DNA from: Nitrospira sp. UBA6493
Lineage (GTDB): Bacteria > Nitrospirota > Nitrospiria > Nitrospirales > Nitrospiraceae
Direction: 5' to 3'
DNA: 27,223 bases
NCBI GenBank assembly: GCA_002435325.1
Contig: DJMJ01000051.1
Span: 1 to 27,223 of the forward strand
Numbering within the stretch: the stretch's first letter is position 1; each line of letters opens with the position of its first letter. Of the stretch, positions 15,501 through 24,079 are shown piece by piece. The translations under genes were made by a program, and so were the position numbers. Under the pieces are notes generated by a model, which was given only the letters and a program-made list of their open reading frames with translations, was not told the origin of the DNA and did no database searches.

Positions 15501-15947
15501 CTAGAACGTCTTATATTCGAGCCACTTCCCGTTCAACGTAATTTTGCACCGGGCCTCGCCCTGACTGCCCGTGACCTTTTCCATATCCAGCGTAAAGTCG
15601 ATCGCGCTCATGATCCCGTCGCCGAACATCTCGTTCGCCTGATCGCGCATCGAATCGCCGTACACACCGATGATTTCCAGCAGCCGGTACTTAAACGGAT
15701 CCGTCGCATTGGGGAAATCAGCCCGCACCGGAAACTTGCTCAACGACGCGGTCAACTCGGCGTCCAGGCCGATCAGATCGCCCACCTTCTTGGCTTCCTC
15801 CGGCGTGAACTTATGATTGCCGTTCAACGCCGCCGCGACAAAGGTCGAATTTTTCCCCACCGCTTTCGCCACCTCGGCGATCGTCACTTTCTTCGCAACC
15901 CGCTTTTCCTTGATGGCCTTCCGGATTTCATCCTTCGACATCGTCAT
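15501..15947 (-). CDS. cynS: Cyanase (cyanate hydratase)
   Basis: At 148 residues this has the normal cyanase length. The N-terminal part is a helix-turn-helix-like fold (VTIAEVAKAVGKNSTFVAAA). The C-terminal catalytic part is ATDPFKYRLLEIIGVYGDSM with Arg88 and Glu91, followed by Ser114 in GIMSAIDFTLDME; these correspond to the Arg-Glu-Ser active-site triad of the decameric enzyme. It converts cyanate and bicarbonate to ammonium and CO2 via carbamate. Two ATGs are possible: 15947 follows GGAG by only 3 nt, and 15941 by 9 nt, so the shorter form is quite likely. It lies between the nitrite transporter and the small gene/nirA, consistent with cyanate as an alternative nitrogen source. Confidence 0.95.
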   Translation of the reverse strand: MTMSKDEIRKAIKEKRVAKKVTIAEVAKAVGKNSTFVAAALNGNHKFTPEEAKKVGDLIGLDAELTASLSKFPVRADFPNATDPFKYRLLEIIGVYGDSMRDQANEMFGDGIMSAIDFTLDMEKVTGSQGEARCKITLNGKWLEYKTF

Positions 15948-15992
15948 CGTCTCCTTCTAAGAATTATATGGATAGGTGAACTGCTTCTCTCA

Positions 15993-16823
15993 CTACGATC
16001 CCGCCGGCACCGACACGCCAGGCACCGATACGGTGACCGGCTCCGCTGCTTCGACGCGATAGGGACTCACCAGCCAGTAGAGCCCTCCCACGAACAATCC
16101 GCCCCCGACGATATTGCCCAAGACCACAAAGAGCTGGTTGTACCAGAACCCCGCCCAACTCACGGCAGCCTCGTGGGGCATGAAAAGCGCCATGCCGAGG
16201 AACGATTGATTCGCGATGCTGTGTTCGAACCCGATGCCGATGAACGCGAACAGGCACCAGAAAATCAGCATGATCTTCGCCGCATCGTTCGTCGTCCGCC
16301 CGGCCGTCCAGACCGCCAGGCAGATGAGCCAGTTGCACAGGATGCCGCGTACGAACAGTTCCCAGGGCCCCAGCGACATCTTCACGCCGGCCACTTTTTG
16401 AATCATCTCAGCCGTCGGCCCCTTGGCAAAGACACCGGACTCCACAACCAGCCAGGCCAGCGCCAGCGACCCGGCCAGATTCCCCAGCCATGACCAGAAA
16501 TTGATCTGAGCGACTTGTCCCCAGGTGACGCTCCGCGAAAGTCCGCCGATCACGCCGATCATATTATTGCCGGTAAACAGTTCCGATCCCGCAAAGATCA
16601 CCAGTGTCAGGGCGATGCCGAACGAGGCTCCCATCACGAGTTTCACGGCCGGCGACCCGGCCTCCGCAAGGGGCGCGCCCAAACTGAAGATCAACGCGAT
16701 TCCGAACCCCAGATAGATGCCGGCCATGGCCGACAGGACGAGATAGCCGCCGAGCGATGTATCCAGAAACCCGAACTTTTTCTTCGCGACCCCGGCGATC
16801 CGTTCATGATCTGCGTGATGCAT
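15993..16823 (-). CDS. nirC: Formate/nitrite transporter family channel
   Basis: The 276-residue protein has the six-helix FNT layout with an N-terminal cytoplasmic segment. The family signatures are visible: LFTGNNM in the broken second helix and GFEHSIANQS (His201, the central pore histidine) in the fifth. FNT proteins form pentameric channels for nitrite, formate or other small anions. Here nitrite is the natural substrate because nirA lies two genes downstream, though cyanate could also be considered because cynS is next. GGAGGG precedes the ATG at 16823. Expression should depend on passage through the two leader terminators just upstream. The extended frame to 16916 is read from the terminator hairpin and is rejected. 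Confidence 0.9.
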   Translation of the reverse strand: MHHADHERIAGVAKKKFGFLDTSLGGYLVLSAMAGIYLGFGIALIFSLGAPLAEAGSPAVKLVMGASFGIALTLVIFAGSELFTGNNMIGVIGGLSRSVTWGQVAQINFWSWLGNLAGSLALAWLVVESGVFAKGPTAEMIQKVAGVKMSLGPWELFVRGILCNWLICLAVWTAGRTTNDAAKIMLIFWCLFAFIGIGFEHSIANQSFLGMALFMPHEAAVSWAGFWYNQLFVVLGNIVGGGLFVGGLYWLVSPYRVEAAEPVTVSVPGVSVPAGS

Positions 16824-16860
16824 GGTGCCCTCCAGGTTAAGTCGTTCGATGTTTGCCCTC

Positions 16861-16905
16861 AAACACAAAAGGCGTCCCTCTCCCGTTCGGGAGAAGGACG
16901 CCTTT
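16861..16905 (-). terminator. Leader terminator 2 (proximal to nirC)
   Basis: On the minus strand AAAGGCGTCC and GGACGCCTTT form a 10-bp stem, continued by an inner CTCCC/GGGAG stem, and are followed by TTTTGTGTTT. The 5' arm is shared with hairpin P2b, so P2b formation prevents it. Confidence 0.8.
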
Positions 16906-16979
16906 GTCCATTGCACTACAGGTCTCCGACGACCTGCTGTTATCCGCGAGGCTTCGACGGAGAAGCCTCACTGGCTCAG

Positions 16980-17026
16980 AAAATCAAAAGGCGCCCGCCA
17001 CTCTTTGCAGAATGACGGACGCCTTT
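16980..17026 (-). terminator. Leader terminator 1 (distal from nirC)
   Basis: On the minus strand AAAGGCGTCCG and CGGGCGCCTTT pair over 11 bp with one G-U, followed by TTTTGATTTT. The 5' arm is shared with hairpin P2a. It is a diverged duplicate of terminator 2: both are preceded on the minus strand by GTAG-GCAA-GGAC. Confidence 0.8.
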
Positions 17027-17149
17027 GTCCGTTGCCCTACGTGAGGAGTCTGAACCGCGGCGTCTTTGCCACGATCGACTCATGGTTCAACTTGTAGCAC
17101 GGCTCCGGTCCCTTCGTCAACCCATACTTTCGAATGGGCCGGCCGCGGT

Positions 17150-18559
17150 CTAGATGTCGTAATACAGGAAAAACTCATACGGATGCGGACGCAGCCGCAT
17201 GGTATCGACTTCCTTGGTACGCTTGTAGCTGATCCAGGCTTCGATCAGATCCTCGGTAAAGACTCCGCCCTTGAGCAGGAATTGGTGATCCTTTTCGAGG
17301 TTGTTCAGCGCCTCGTCGAGGCTGCCCGGCATGGTCTTGATCTTGGCGGCTTCCTTCGCCTCGAGATCATAGAGGTCCTTCTCCGCCGGTTCGCCCGGAT
17401 TGATTTTGTTTTCGATGCCGTCCAGACCCGCCATCAACATGGCCGCAAAGGCGAGGTAGGGGTTGGCACCGGGATCCGGGAAGCGCACTTCGATCCGCTT
17501 CGCCTTCGGGCTCGGTGAGTACATCGGAATACGAATACCCGCCGACCGGTTCCGGCTGGAATAGGCCAGCAGCACCGGCGCTTCGAATCCCGGCGTCAAC
17601 CGCTTGTACGAGTTGGTCGTCGGATTGGTGATCGCCGCCAGCGCCGGCGCATGCTTGAGAATGCCGCCGATATAGTGGAGACACATCTGGGAGACGCCCG
17701 CATACTCCTTGCCCGCGAAGAGGGGCTTGCCGTCCTTCCAGATGCTCTGGTGCGTGTGCATGCCCGATCCGTTGTCGCCGAAAATCGGCTTCGGCATGAA
17801 GGTCGCGGTCTTGCCGTGACGGCGCGCGACGTTCTTGACGATGTACTTGTACATCATCATTTTGTCGGCCGTCCGGACGAGCGAGTCGAACCGGATGTCG
17901 ATTTCCGCCTGACCGGCCGTGGCCACTTCGTGGTGATGCTTCTCGATGGAAATGCCGGCCTTCTCCATCTCCAGCACCATTTCGGTCCGGATATCCTGCT
18001 GGGTGTCGGTCGGGGCCACCGGGAAGTAGCCTTCCTTGGAGCGGATCTTTCCGCCCAGGTTGACACCTTCCTGTCCCATGTTCCAGACGCCTTCTTCGGA
18101 ATCGATGAAGTAGTACCCGCTGTGGTTCGTCTGATCGTACCGGGCTTGATCAAAAATGAAGAATTCGGCTTCCGGTCCCCAGTAGGAGATGTCGCCGATC
18201 TTGGTGCTCTGCAGATACTTCTCCGCCTTCTGCGCGATGAAGCGGGGATCGCGATTGTAGGTCTCGCGGGTGATCGGATCGACCACGTTGCCGATCAAGC
18301 TCAGCGTCGGCACGGCGCAAAACGGATCCATGGTCGCGGTCGAAGGATCGGGCACCACCAGCATGTCGCTGTTATTGATGGCTCTCCATCCGCGGATCGA
18401 CGAGCCGTCGAGCCCCGATCCGTCCTTGAAGAGGTCTTCCGTCAACTCCCCGAGCGGAATCGTAAAATGCTGCCAGGTTCCGATCAGATCGACGAACTTC
18501 AAGTCCACCACCTGGACCTTGTTCTTTTTCGCAAACTCTAACACTTCACGAACGTTCAT
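17150..18559 (-). CDS. glnA: Glutamine synthetase type I
   Basis: The 469-residue enzyme makes glutamine from glutamate, ammonium and ATP as a dodecamer. The signatures are complete: GLDGSSIRGW, GPEAEFFIF (metal-binding Glu), NGSGMHTHQS, and RSAGIRIPMYSPSPKAKRIE. Tyr397 in EKDLYDLEAKE is in the same position and context as the adenylylated tyrosine of the enterobacterial enzyme, so it is a GSI-beta form controlled by AMP modification. This fits with the two GlnE-type genes, glnD and glnK in the window. AAGGAGG precedes the ATG. It is the last gene of amt-glnK-glnD-glnA; 54 bp separate it from glnD. The nirC leader begins just downstream, and an imperfect hairpin at about 17121-17138 may end its transcript. 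Confidence 0.97.
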   Translation of the reverse strand: MNVREVLEFAKKNKVQVVDLKFVDLIGTWQHFTIPLGELTEDLFKDGSGLDGSSIRGWRAINNSDMLVVPDPSTATMDPFCAVPTLSLIGNVVDPITRETYNRDPRFIAQKAEKYLQSTKIGDISYWGPEAEFFIFDQARYDQTNHSGYYFIDSEEGVWNMGQEGVNLGGKIRSKEGYFPVAPTDTQQDIRTEMVLEMEKAGISIEKHHHEVATAGQAEIDIRFDSLVRTADKMMMYKYIVKNVARRHGKTATFMPKPIFGDNGSGMHTHQSIWKDGKPLFAGKEYAGVSQMCLHYIGGILKHAPALAAITNPTTNSYKRLTPGFEAPVLLAYSSRNRSAGIRIPMYSPSPKAKRIEVRFPDPGANPYLAFAAMLMAGLDGIENKINPGEPAEKDLYDLEAKEAAKIKTMPGSLDEALNNLEKDHQFLLKGGVFTEDLIEAWISYKRTKEVDTMRLRPHPYEFFLYYDI

Positions 18560-18613
18560 CCCCCTCCTCCTTTCAGGCTCCTCACAACAACCTGCGTGAG
18601 ACCTTTTCGACGG

Positions 18614-21298
18614 TTATGCTGCCTTCACACCCACAAACTCTTCGATTTCCTTCCAGACCCCCTGGCGAATCCGTTCAATCTGGTCCGCCTGCTCGATCTT
18701 CTTCCCGTGCGCATCGGTCACGTAAAACACGTCGGCCACCTGATCGAGCCGGGTCGAGATACGCGCCGCATGCACCGACAACCCCTGCCGAAAAATGGCA
18801 TTGGTGATCACATACAACAAACCCTGTCGGTCGTCCGCAAAGACATCGACGATGGTGTATCGCTCCGATGTTTCATTGTCGATCCGCACTTCCGTGGCCT
18901 GCCGCGCGGGACCGATCGACCGGGATGCCGACATGCGCGTCCCCCGCTGCACGACCGCCTCGACCGATTCCTTTCCGCGAAGCACCGACCGAATCATCTC
19001 CCCGATTGACTCGCGGCGATCATCCGGAGGCGCGCCTTTGTAATCCGGGTCGGTCACCTGAAACGTGTCGACCACTACGCCGTCCTGCCTGGTCAGAATC
19101 TGCGCGTCCAGAATCTGCAATCCGTTCGCCGCCATCACGCCGGCGATTTTTGAAAAGATGCCGGGGATGAGATCGTTGAACGTCACGACGGCATACTCGC
19201 AGGTTCCCAGGGCTTCATTGAAATCGGAGTCGACCAGCACGTCTCCGGGGCTCAACCGCTTGATCGTCGATAAATGGGAGGAGATTCTCCGCGGGGACGT
19301 CCCGTAGGCATACCGCAACGGGAACTGGCGCAACTTGGCCTCCACCCAGGGCGGAGAAATGTCCGCCTGTCCGCTGAACGCCGGCTGCTGCATCACCTCG
19401 GCCACGATGCGCTTGAGACGTTCCGGCGCATCGGCGGCTTCCCGCTCTCCCGACACTTCCTGCATGGTCCGCACATACAATTCGAGCAACAACGACTCTT
19501 TCCATTTCGTCAACACACCGGGTCCCACCGCCGCAATGTCGGCCGCCGTGAGCGCCAGGAGTTTGCGCAGAACTTCCGGGGTTCCGACTTCGCGGGCAAA
19601 CGGCAACACGACTTTCTCGTCGTTGGGATCCCGTCGAAAGGCGGTATGGGCCATCAGGAGATGGCGATGGACAAGAAACGCCACAGTCCGGCGCTCCGCA
19701 TCGTCCAGACCCAATCGTACGGCCATGTCTTCCGCGATCCGGCGTCCGACTTCGCTGTGGTCCTCTTCCTGACCTTTCCCGAGATCGTGGAGAAACACCG
19801 CGAGATGGAGCAGGTCCTTGCGCTTGATTTCACGATAGACTTCACCCAGCATGCCCTGATCCTGCCCGAGGGACTCCACTTTCGCGACCGCCAGCAGACT
19901 ATGCTCATCGACCGTATATTTATGGTACTGGTTGAACTGCATCAGGCCCCGTACTGACGAACAGACCGGAATCAACTTCTCCAGCAAATGCGCGCGATGC
20001 ATCGCTTCCAATGTCGCGGCGGTACCAGGCCCGGCTAACATACTTAAAAATATCCGGCTGACTTCCGGAGTGCGAAAGCCCTCGTCCGTGAGCCCCTCCA
20101 TATGGCGATGGATATCCTCGACCAGCGCCGGCTCGATGGCAACCCGTTTCGAGCGCGCCAGGTCGAACAACCGCATCAGCAACGCGGGGCTCTCAATCAC
20201 CCGCGGCCGCAACTCCACCGGCACGGTTAACGTCTCGCCGCTGAGGACAAAAAACTGCTCCAGCTTGGCCGACGGCAGCCACCCGGTAAGCCGTGCCCAG
20301 ATTGAGCGCGGCTTGCACCGCCGGACAAACCGCACGGTCGCTTCGTGTAGCCCCATCGTATGGCGATAGTACTGCTGCATGAATTGCTCGACAGCCAGGA
20401 GATGCGGACGGTCTTCGAATCCGAACCGCGCCGCGAGCCAGACCTGTTCGTCGAACGACAAAATCTCCTGCGCCATGCCCGCATGAATGTGTAACAACCC
20501 GCGCACGCGAAGGAGAAATTCCCGGGCTTCGCTCACGACCGCATAATCCTGCCGCGAAAGAATGCCCCGGTCCGAAAGTTCACGAATCGTCGGCGCCTGA
20601 TACCGGGCGATCCCAGCCCATTGCAACAGATGGAGATCGCGCAACCCGCCCTGACTCTTCTTCACATTCGGTTCGAGTAGATAGACCGTTTCCCCGAATT
20701 TCTCGTATTCCCGTCGCCGCTCGGCCAGCTTCTGCTCCAGATACTTGTCCACCGCGACCGTCGCCACCTTGCGGGTATAGAGCGAATGGAACTCCTGGAA
20801 CAGCTGGGAGTTCCCGGTGAGGAACCGGGCCTCCATCATCGAGGTGCGGACGGTCGCATCGCTCAGCCCCAGGCTGATGCAATCCGGAATCGTGCGCACG
20901 CTATGGCCCACTTGAAACCCGATGTCCCAGAGGGGATGGAGCACCTGCCGGACAAACTCCGGCACAATCTTCTGAGCCTCGGGACGAAACAACACCATCA
21001 AATCGATATCCGAATAGGGCGAGAGTTCGCGACGACCGTATCCCCCGATCGCGACCAGACAACAGTGCTGGAAACCGGCCGTCATCATCGCCTCGCCGCC
21101 CTGCCGCGCGGCATTGCGATAGCGGCCGATGATCAACCCATCCACCAGGTCGGTCTTAGCGGCGACGACCTCAGCCCCGGAGACTCCGTCCATCAGACGC
21201 TGGGCAAGGGCCTGCCGTTGTTCGGCCAGGATGGCCCCAACTGATGCCCCGTCAAGATCGACCTGGGCCAGTGCCCTCTGATCGGACGAGAGACTCAC
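18614..21298 (-). CDS. glnD: PII uridylyltransferase/uridylyl-removing enzyme
   Basis: The 894-residue protein has the full GlnD layout: a nucleotidyltransferase domain with GGYGRRELSPYSDIDL (85-100; Asp97 and Asp99), a central helical region, an HD domain with FLHDLGKGQEEDHSE (from 502) for uridylyl removal, and two C-terminal ACT domains (about 702-750 and 814-875) that sense glutamine. It should uridylylate Tyr51 of the adjacent PII protein when glutamine is low and reverse this when high. The start GTG overlaps the glnK stop as GTGA, so translation is coupled. The N-terminal HPLWDIGFQVGHSVRT element is also typical. Confidence 0.96.
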   Translation of the reverse strand: MSLSSDQRALAQVDLDGASVGAILAEQRQALAQRLMDGVSGAEVVAAKTDLVDGLIIGRYRNAARQGGEAMMTAGFQHCCLVAIGGYGRRELSPYSDIDLMVLFRPEAQKIVPEFVRQVLHPLWDIGFQVGHSVRTIPDCISLGLSDATVRTSMMEARFLTGNSQLFQEFHSLYTRKVATVAVDKYLEQKLAERRREYEKFGETVYLLEPNVKKSQGGLRDLHLLQWAGIARYQAPTIRELSDRGILSRQDYAVVSEAREFLLRVRGLLHIHAGMAQEILSFDEQVWLAARFGFEDRPHLLAVEQFMQQYYRHTMGLHEATVRFVRRCKPRSIWARLTGWLPSAKLEQFFVLSGETLTVPVELRPRVIESPALLMRLFDLARSKRVAIEPALVEDIHRHMEGLTDEGFRTPEVSRIFLSMLAGPGTAATLEAMHRAHLLEKLIPVCSSVRGLMQFNQYHKYTVDEHSLLAVAKVESLGQDQGMLGEVYREIKRKDLLHLAVFLHDLGKGQEEDHSEVGRRIAEDMAVRLGLDDAERRTVAFLVHRHLLMAHTAFRRDPNDEKVVLPFAREVGTPEVLRKLLALTAADIAAVGPGVLTKWKESLLLELYVRTMQEVSGEREAADAPERLKRIVAEVMQQPAFSGQADISPPWVEAKLRQFPLRYAYGTSPRRISSHLSTIKRLSPGDVLVDSDFNEALGTCEYAVVTFNDLIPGIFSKIAGVMAANGLQILDAQILTRQDGVVVDTFQVTDPDYKGAPPDDRRESIGEMIRSVLRGKESVEAVVQRGTRMSASRSIGPARQATEVRIDNETSERYTIVDVFADDRQGLLYVITNAIFRQGLSVHAARISTRLDQVADVFYVTDAHGKKIEQADQIERIRQGVWKEIEEFVGVKAA

Positions 21299-21633
21299 AA
21301 CGCGGTGTCCCCCGTTTCCCCCGTACGAATCCGGACGGCCATGCCGAGATCTCGCACGAAAATCTTTCCATCCCCGATACTGCCGGTCTTGGCCGTGCGG
21401 GTAATCGTATCGAGCACACGCTGCACCTGGCTGTCCGGCACGGCGACTTCAATTTTGACTTTCGGCACGAACTCAATCGTATATTCCTGCCCGCGGTAGG
21501 TTTCCTTGTGCCCCTTCTGGCGACCGAACCCCTTCACTTCCGTCACGGTCATCCCCTGTATCCCGATCTCCAACAGGGCGTCCTTGACCTCATCGAGTTT
21601 GAACGGCTTGATAATGGCTTCGATCAATTTCAT
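21295..21633 (-). CDS. glnK: PII signal-transduction protein
   Basis: This 112-residue protein is a canonical PII trimer subunit. It starts MKLIEAIIKPFKLDEVKDAL, has the T-loop GRQKGHKETYRGQEY with the uridylylation site Tyr51, and the C-terminal nucleotide-binding signature TGSIGDGKIFV. It binds ATP/ADP and 2-oxoglutarate and reports nitrogen status to Amt and to GS-modifying enzymes. It follows amt by 10 bp and overlaps glnD by four bases, the arrangement of a GlnK rather than a stand-alone GlnB, though the name depends on other PII genes elsewhere in the genome. Confidence 0.96.
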   Translation of the reverse strand: MKLIEAIIKPFKLDEVKDALLEIGIQGMTVTEVKGFGRQKGHKETYRGQEYTIEFVPKVKIEVAVPDSQVQRVLDTITRTAKTGSIGDGKIFVRDLGMAVRIRTGETGDTAL

Positions 21634-21643
21634 GTTCGATCTC

Positions 21644-22969
21644 CTATGAGTAGGCGCGCTCGTTATGTTGGCTCAGATCCAATCCCGTCGCCTCTTCTTC
21701 CGGCTCGACACGCAGTTTCGTCATGCCATCGATCAGCTTCAGCAAGAGAAAGGTCACAACTGCGGAAAACACCGCAACCACGACCACCATCAGCACCTGC
21801 ACACCGAAGAAAGAAGGATTGCCGTACAGGAGCCCGTCGGCTCCCCCGGAATTGATCGCCTTACTGGCGAACAGTCCTGTCGCGAGAATCCCCAGCACCC
21901 CACCAACCCCGTGGATCCCCACGACGTCAAGCGAGTCATCATAGCCGAATCGCCCCTTCCAGACAATTGCGAAATAGCAGGCCAGTCCAGCCGCCGCACC
22001 GATCAACAGGGCCGCAAACGGGCCGATATACCCGGAAGCGGGCGTGACGGTCGCCAGCCCGGCGACGGCGCCGCTCGCCACCCCGAGCACCGTCGGCTTT
22101 CCCCGATGCATCCACTCGGCAAGGCACCAGACAACCGCTCCCATCGAGGCGGCCGTATGCGTCGCCACGATGGCCGAGATCGCCACCCCGTTGGCCCCCA
22201 GGGCGCTTCCTCCGTTGAACCCGAACCAGCCGAACCAGAGCAATCCCGTCCCTAACAAGGTCATCGGAAGATTGTGCGGCGCCATATAATCGGTGCCATA
22301 GCCACGACGTTTGCCCAATACAATTGCACACACCAGCGCCGCGGCGCCGGAACTGATATGCACGACGGCGCCTCCGGCAAAGTCCAAAGCCCCCAGCTTT
22401 GCCAGCCAGCCGCCCCCCCAGATCCAATGGGCGAGCGGTGCATAGACGAACAGCGACCACAACGCCGAAAAGGTTACCATGGCGCTGAACCGCTTCCGCT
22501 CGGCGAACGCCCCCGCGATGAGTGCCGGCGTGATGGCGGCGAACATCATTTGAAAGAACATGAAGGCTTGATGCGGAATCGTCGGCCCGTATGTCGGATG
22601 GGGATCGACCCCGACCCCGTTCAACCCGACCCAATCCAACCCGCCGATCACGCCGCCCTTGTCCGGCCCGAACGCGAGACTGTACCCGATGAGAATCCAC
22701 AAGAGACTCACGACGCTCAGAATCATGAAACTCTGCATGATCGTGCCCAGGACGTTCTTGCTCCGTACCAGGCCTCCGTAAAAGAGCGCCAGCCCCGGTA
22801 CCAGCATGACCAGCACGAGCGCCGACGACATCAACACCCAGGCCGTATCCCCCGTATCGACCTTCAATGCCGCGACCTGCGCGCTCGCCTCGGGCACGCC
22901 GACCAGCGATGCGCAGAGCATCCCCAGCCCGGCCCCCAGCACGACCGCCAAACGTGTGGACATGGTCAC
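21644..22969 (-). CDS. amt: Ammonium transporter
   Basis: The protein (441 residues from the chosen start) belongs to the Amt/MEP/Rh family. It begins with a cleavable signal peptide (RLAVVLGAGLGMLCASLVGV, ending near ASAQ) and then 11 membrane helices. Conserved features include GLALFYGGLVRSKN, the pore-entry and pore regions, GAVVHISSGAAALV with the first pore histidine, and DVVGIHGVGGVLG with the second. The cytoplasmic tail (KLRVEPEEEATGLDLSQHNE) is the part contacted by GlnK. I prefer a GTG at 22969 because AAGGAGG lies 6 nt upstream; the ATG at 22963 is 12 nt away and the longer frame to 23047 lacks a site. First gene of amt-glnK-glnD-glnA. Confidence 0.95.
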   Translation of the reverse strand: MTMSTRLAVVLGAGLGMLCASLVGVPEASAQVAALKVDTGDTAWVLMSSALVLVMLVPGLALFYGGLVRSKNVLGTIMQSFMILSVVSLLWILIGYSLAFGPDKGGVIGGLDWVGLNGVGVDPHPTYGPTIPHQAFMFFQMMFAAITPALIAGAFAERKRFSAMVTFSALWSLFVYAPLAHWIWGGGWLAKLGALDFAGGAVVHISSGAAALVCAIVLGKRRGYGTDYMAPHNLPMTLLGTGLLWFGWFGFNGGSALGANGVAISAIVATHTAASMGAVVWCLAEWMHRGKPTVLGVASGAVAGLATVTPASGYIGPFAALLIGAAAGLACYFAIVWKGRFGYDDSLDVVGIHGVGGVLGILATGLFASKAINSGGADGLLYGNPSFFGVQVLMVVVVAVFSAVVTFLLLKLIDGMTKLRVEPEEEATGLDLSQHNERAYS

Positions 22970-23064
22970 GATCTGCCTCCTTCGCATCGGATTGTCACAA
23001 CCCCACGGAGCGGAGCGGGAGAACGCATCCTCCCACTCCACTCCCAATTACACCCGTCCCAGCA

Positions 23065-23964
23065 TTAGAATGTCTTCGTAAACTTCAATTTGTAGAAATC
23101 TTCGTTGTTCCCCATGTCCTTTCCCGCAGTAAACCGGAAAGCCATCCCGCCCGCCAGCTTCATTTCCACATACGGTCCAATCCAGCGATAGTAATCCTGC
23201 TGATATCCGGGCAATGATCCTCCTCCTAAACCTGTCGCGGATGCGCGGGTTGAGAGCAGTTGCTCATAGTGCACGCCCAATGAGAACATGCTGTTCGCCC
23301 GATAGCCCACGTTCGCCCAATAATGCAAGAAGTCCCACGAACCGCGCCCCCCCACTCCCCGTGACGCAGTCAGCAAGCAATTGGGATCATTTGAGCCAAC
23401 CTGGGTACAATGCGACGCGCCGGGCTGTCCGGCTTTTCCGCCTTCTTCCCGAATGGCTTTGTAATAACCCATGTAGAACTCACCTTCAAAACGATCATCG
23501 ACATAATTCATGGTCAGACTCGGCACGATACCCTCGAATGCCGTCGTCCGTTCGTTTGTGGCGCCATCGCCGTTCGAAAAGAATCCTCCGCGGGAGGACA
23601 GCAACTGCCCATGAACAAATCCAATCATGGGCGTAATAGAAAGACGCTTGTCCAGAAAGGTCAGATTCAACCCCATGTCCGTTTCCAACCACGGGTTGTT
23701 GTTGTGAACCCCAATCCCGGAGATCGCCGTCCAATACGTCACGTTAAACGCCAGCGCCACATTGTCAGTCAGCCCATATGTCCCGTAAATCGCCGGATTG
23801 AAACCGAAGAAACTGTCGGCCTGCATCGCCATCGTCACCGACACCGGATGCTTGGTCGTGTCCATCAAGTCATCCGTCACGCCGGCGCGGGCGGATTGCC
23901 CGCCCGAAACGCACAACAACACCGCAGCTGCCACGGCTGCCACACCCCATTGCCCTCTCCTCAT
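23065..23964 (-). CDS. Outer-membrane beta-barrel protein upstream of amt
   Basis: The 299-residue product starts with a signal peptide (RRGQWGVAAVAAAVLLCVSG, cleavage near ARA-G). The mature chain is made of alternating amphipathic strands separated by Gly/Asn/Ser-rich turns and ends KLKFTKTF; a C-terminal phenylalanine is the classic mark of barrels inserted by the Bam machinery. The start at 23964 follows AGGAGGGGGAG. A Cys pair in HCTQVGSNDPNCL could form an exposed disulfide loop. It lies 95 bp upstream of amt on the same strand and may supply an outer-membrane route for ammonium or another small nitrogen compound. The substrate is unknown and no named porin family is evident to me. Confidence 0.7.
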   Translation of the reverse strand: MRRGQWGVAAVAAAVLLCVSGGQSARAGVTDDLMDTTKHPVSVTMAMQADSFFGFNPAIYGTYGLTDNVALAFNVTYWTAISGIGVHNNNPWLETDMGLNLTFLDKRLSITPMIGFVHGQLLSSRGGFFSNGDGATNERTTAFEGIVPSLTMNYVDDRFEGEFYMGYYKAIREEGGKAGQPGASHCTQVGSNDPNCLLTASRGVGGRGSWDFLHYWANVGYRANSMFSLGVHYEQLLSTRASATGLGGGSLPGYQQDYYRWIGPYVEMKLAGGMAFRFTAGKDMGNNEDFYKLKFTKTF

Positions 23965-24079
23965 CGCTCCCCCTCCTGAATGAAAAACGCCCACAATAAT
24001 CGGCGGCCCCATGCTCACCGACAGACTCGATTCCGAGCCGTTCCTCGCTGACTCCCCGGCGCACCCGGCCAAGCCAGCC

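Larger units (their letters stand above)
16824..17149 (-). promoter_or_regulatory. Antitermination leader of the nirC-cynS-nirA genes
   Basis: This 326-bp gap between glnA and nirC holds a leader, read here on the minus strand. A candidate promoter is TTGACG (complement of 17115-17120), 18 nt, TACAAG (complement of 17091-17096). Then follow hairpin P1a (17057-17072, stem GTGGC/GCCGC, loop AAAGAC), hairpin P2a (17015-17032, stem ACGGAC/GTCCGT, loop AAAGGC), terminator 1, a hairpin at 16948-16969 (loop TCCGTC), a hairpin at 16919-16936 (loop GTCGGA), hairpin P2b (16896-16909, stem GGAC/GTCC, loop AAAGGC), and terminator 2. P1a, P2a and P2b have hexaloops with A at position 1 and G at 4, the signature bound by ANTAR antiterminators such as NasR. 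In each P2 the loop and 3' stem are also the 5' arm of the terminator, so the two structures exclude each other. Confidence 0.7.

Noticed and set aside
15324..16493. 389-codon plus-strand open frame across cynS and nirC
   Set aside because: Antisense to two clear genes; the product is a basic low-complexity shadow.
22970..23064. Sigma-54 promoter upstream of amt
   Set aside because: No TGGCAC-N5-TTGC pattern with correct GG/GC spacing was found here or, convincingly, upstream of the barrel gene.
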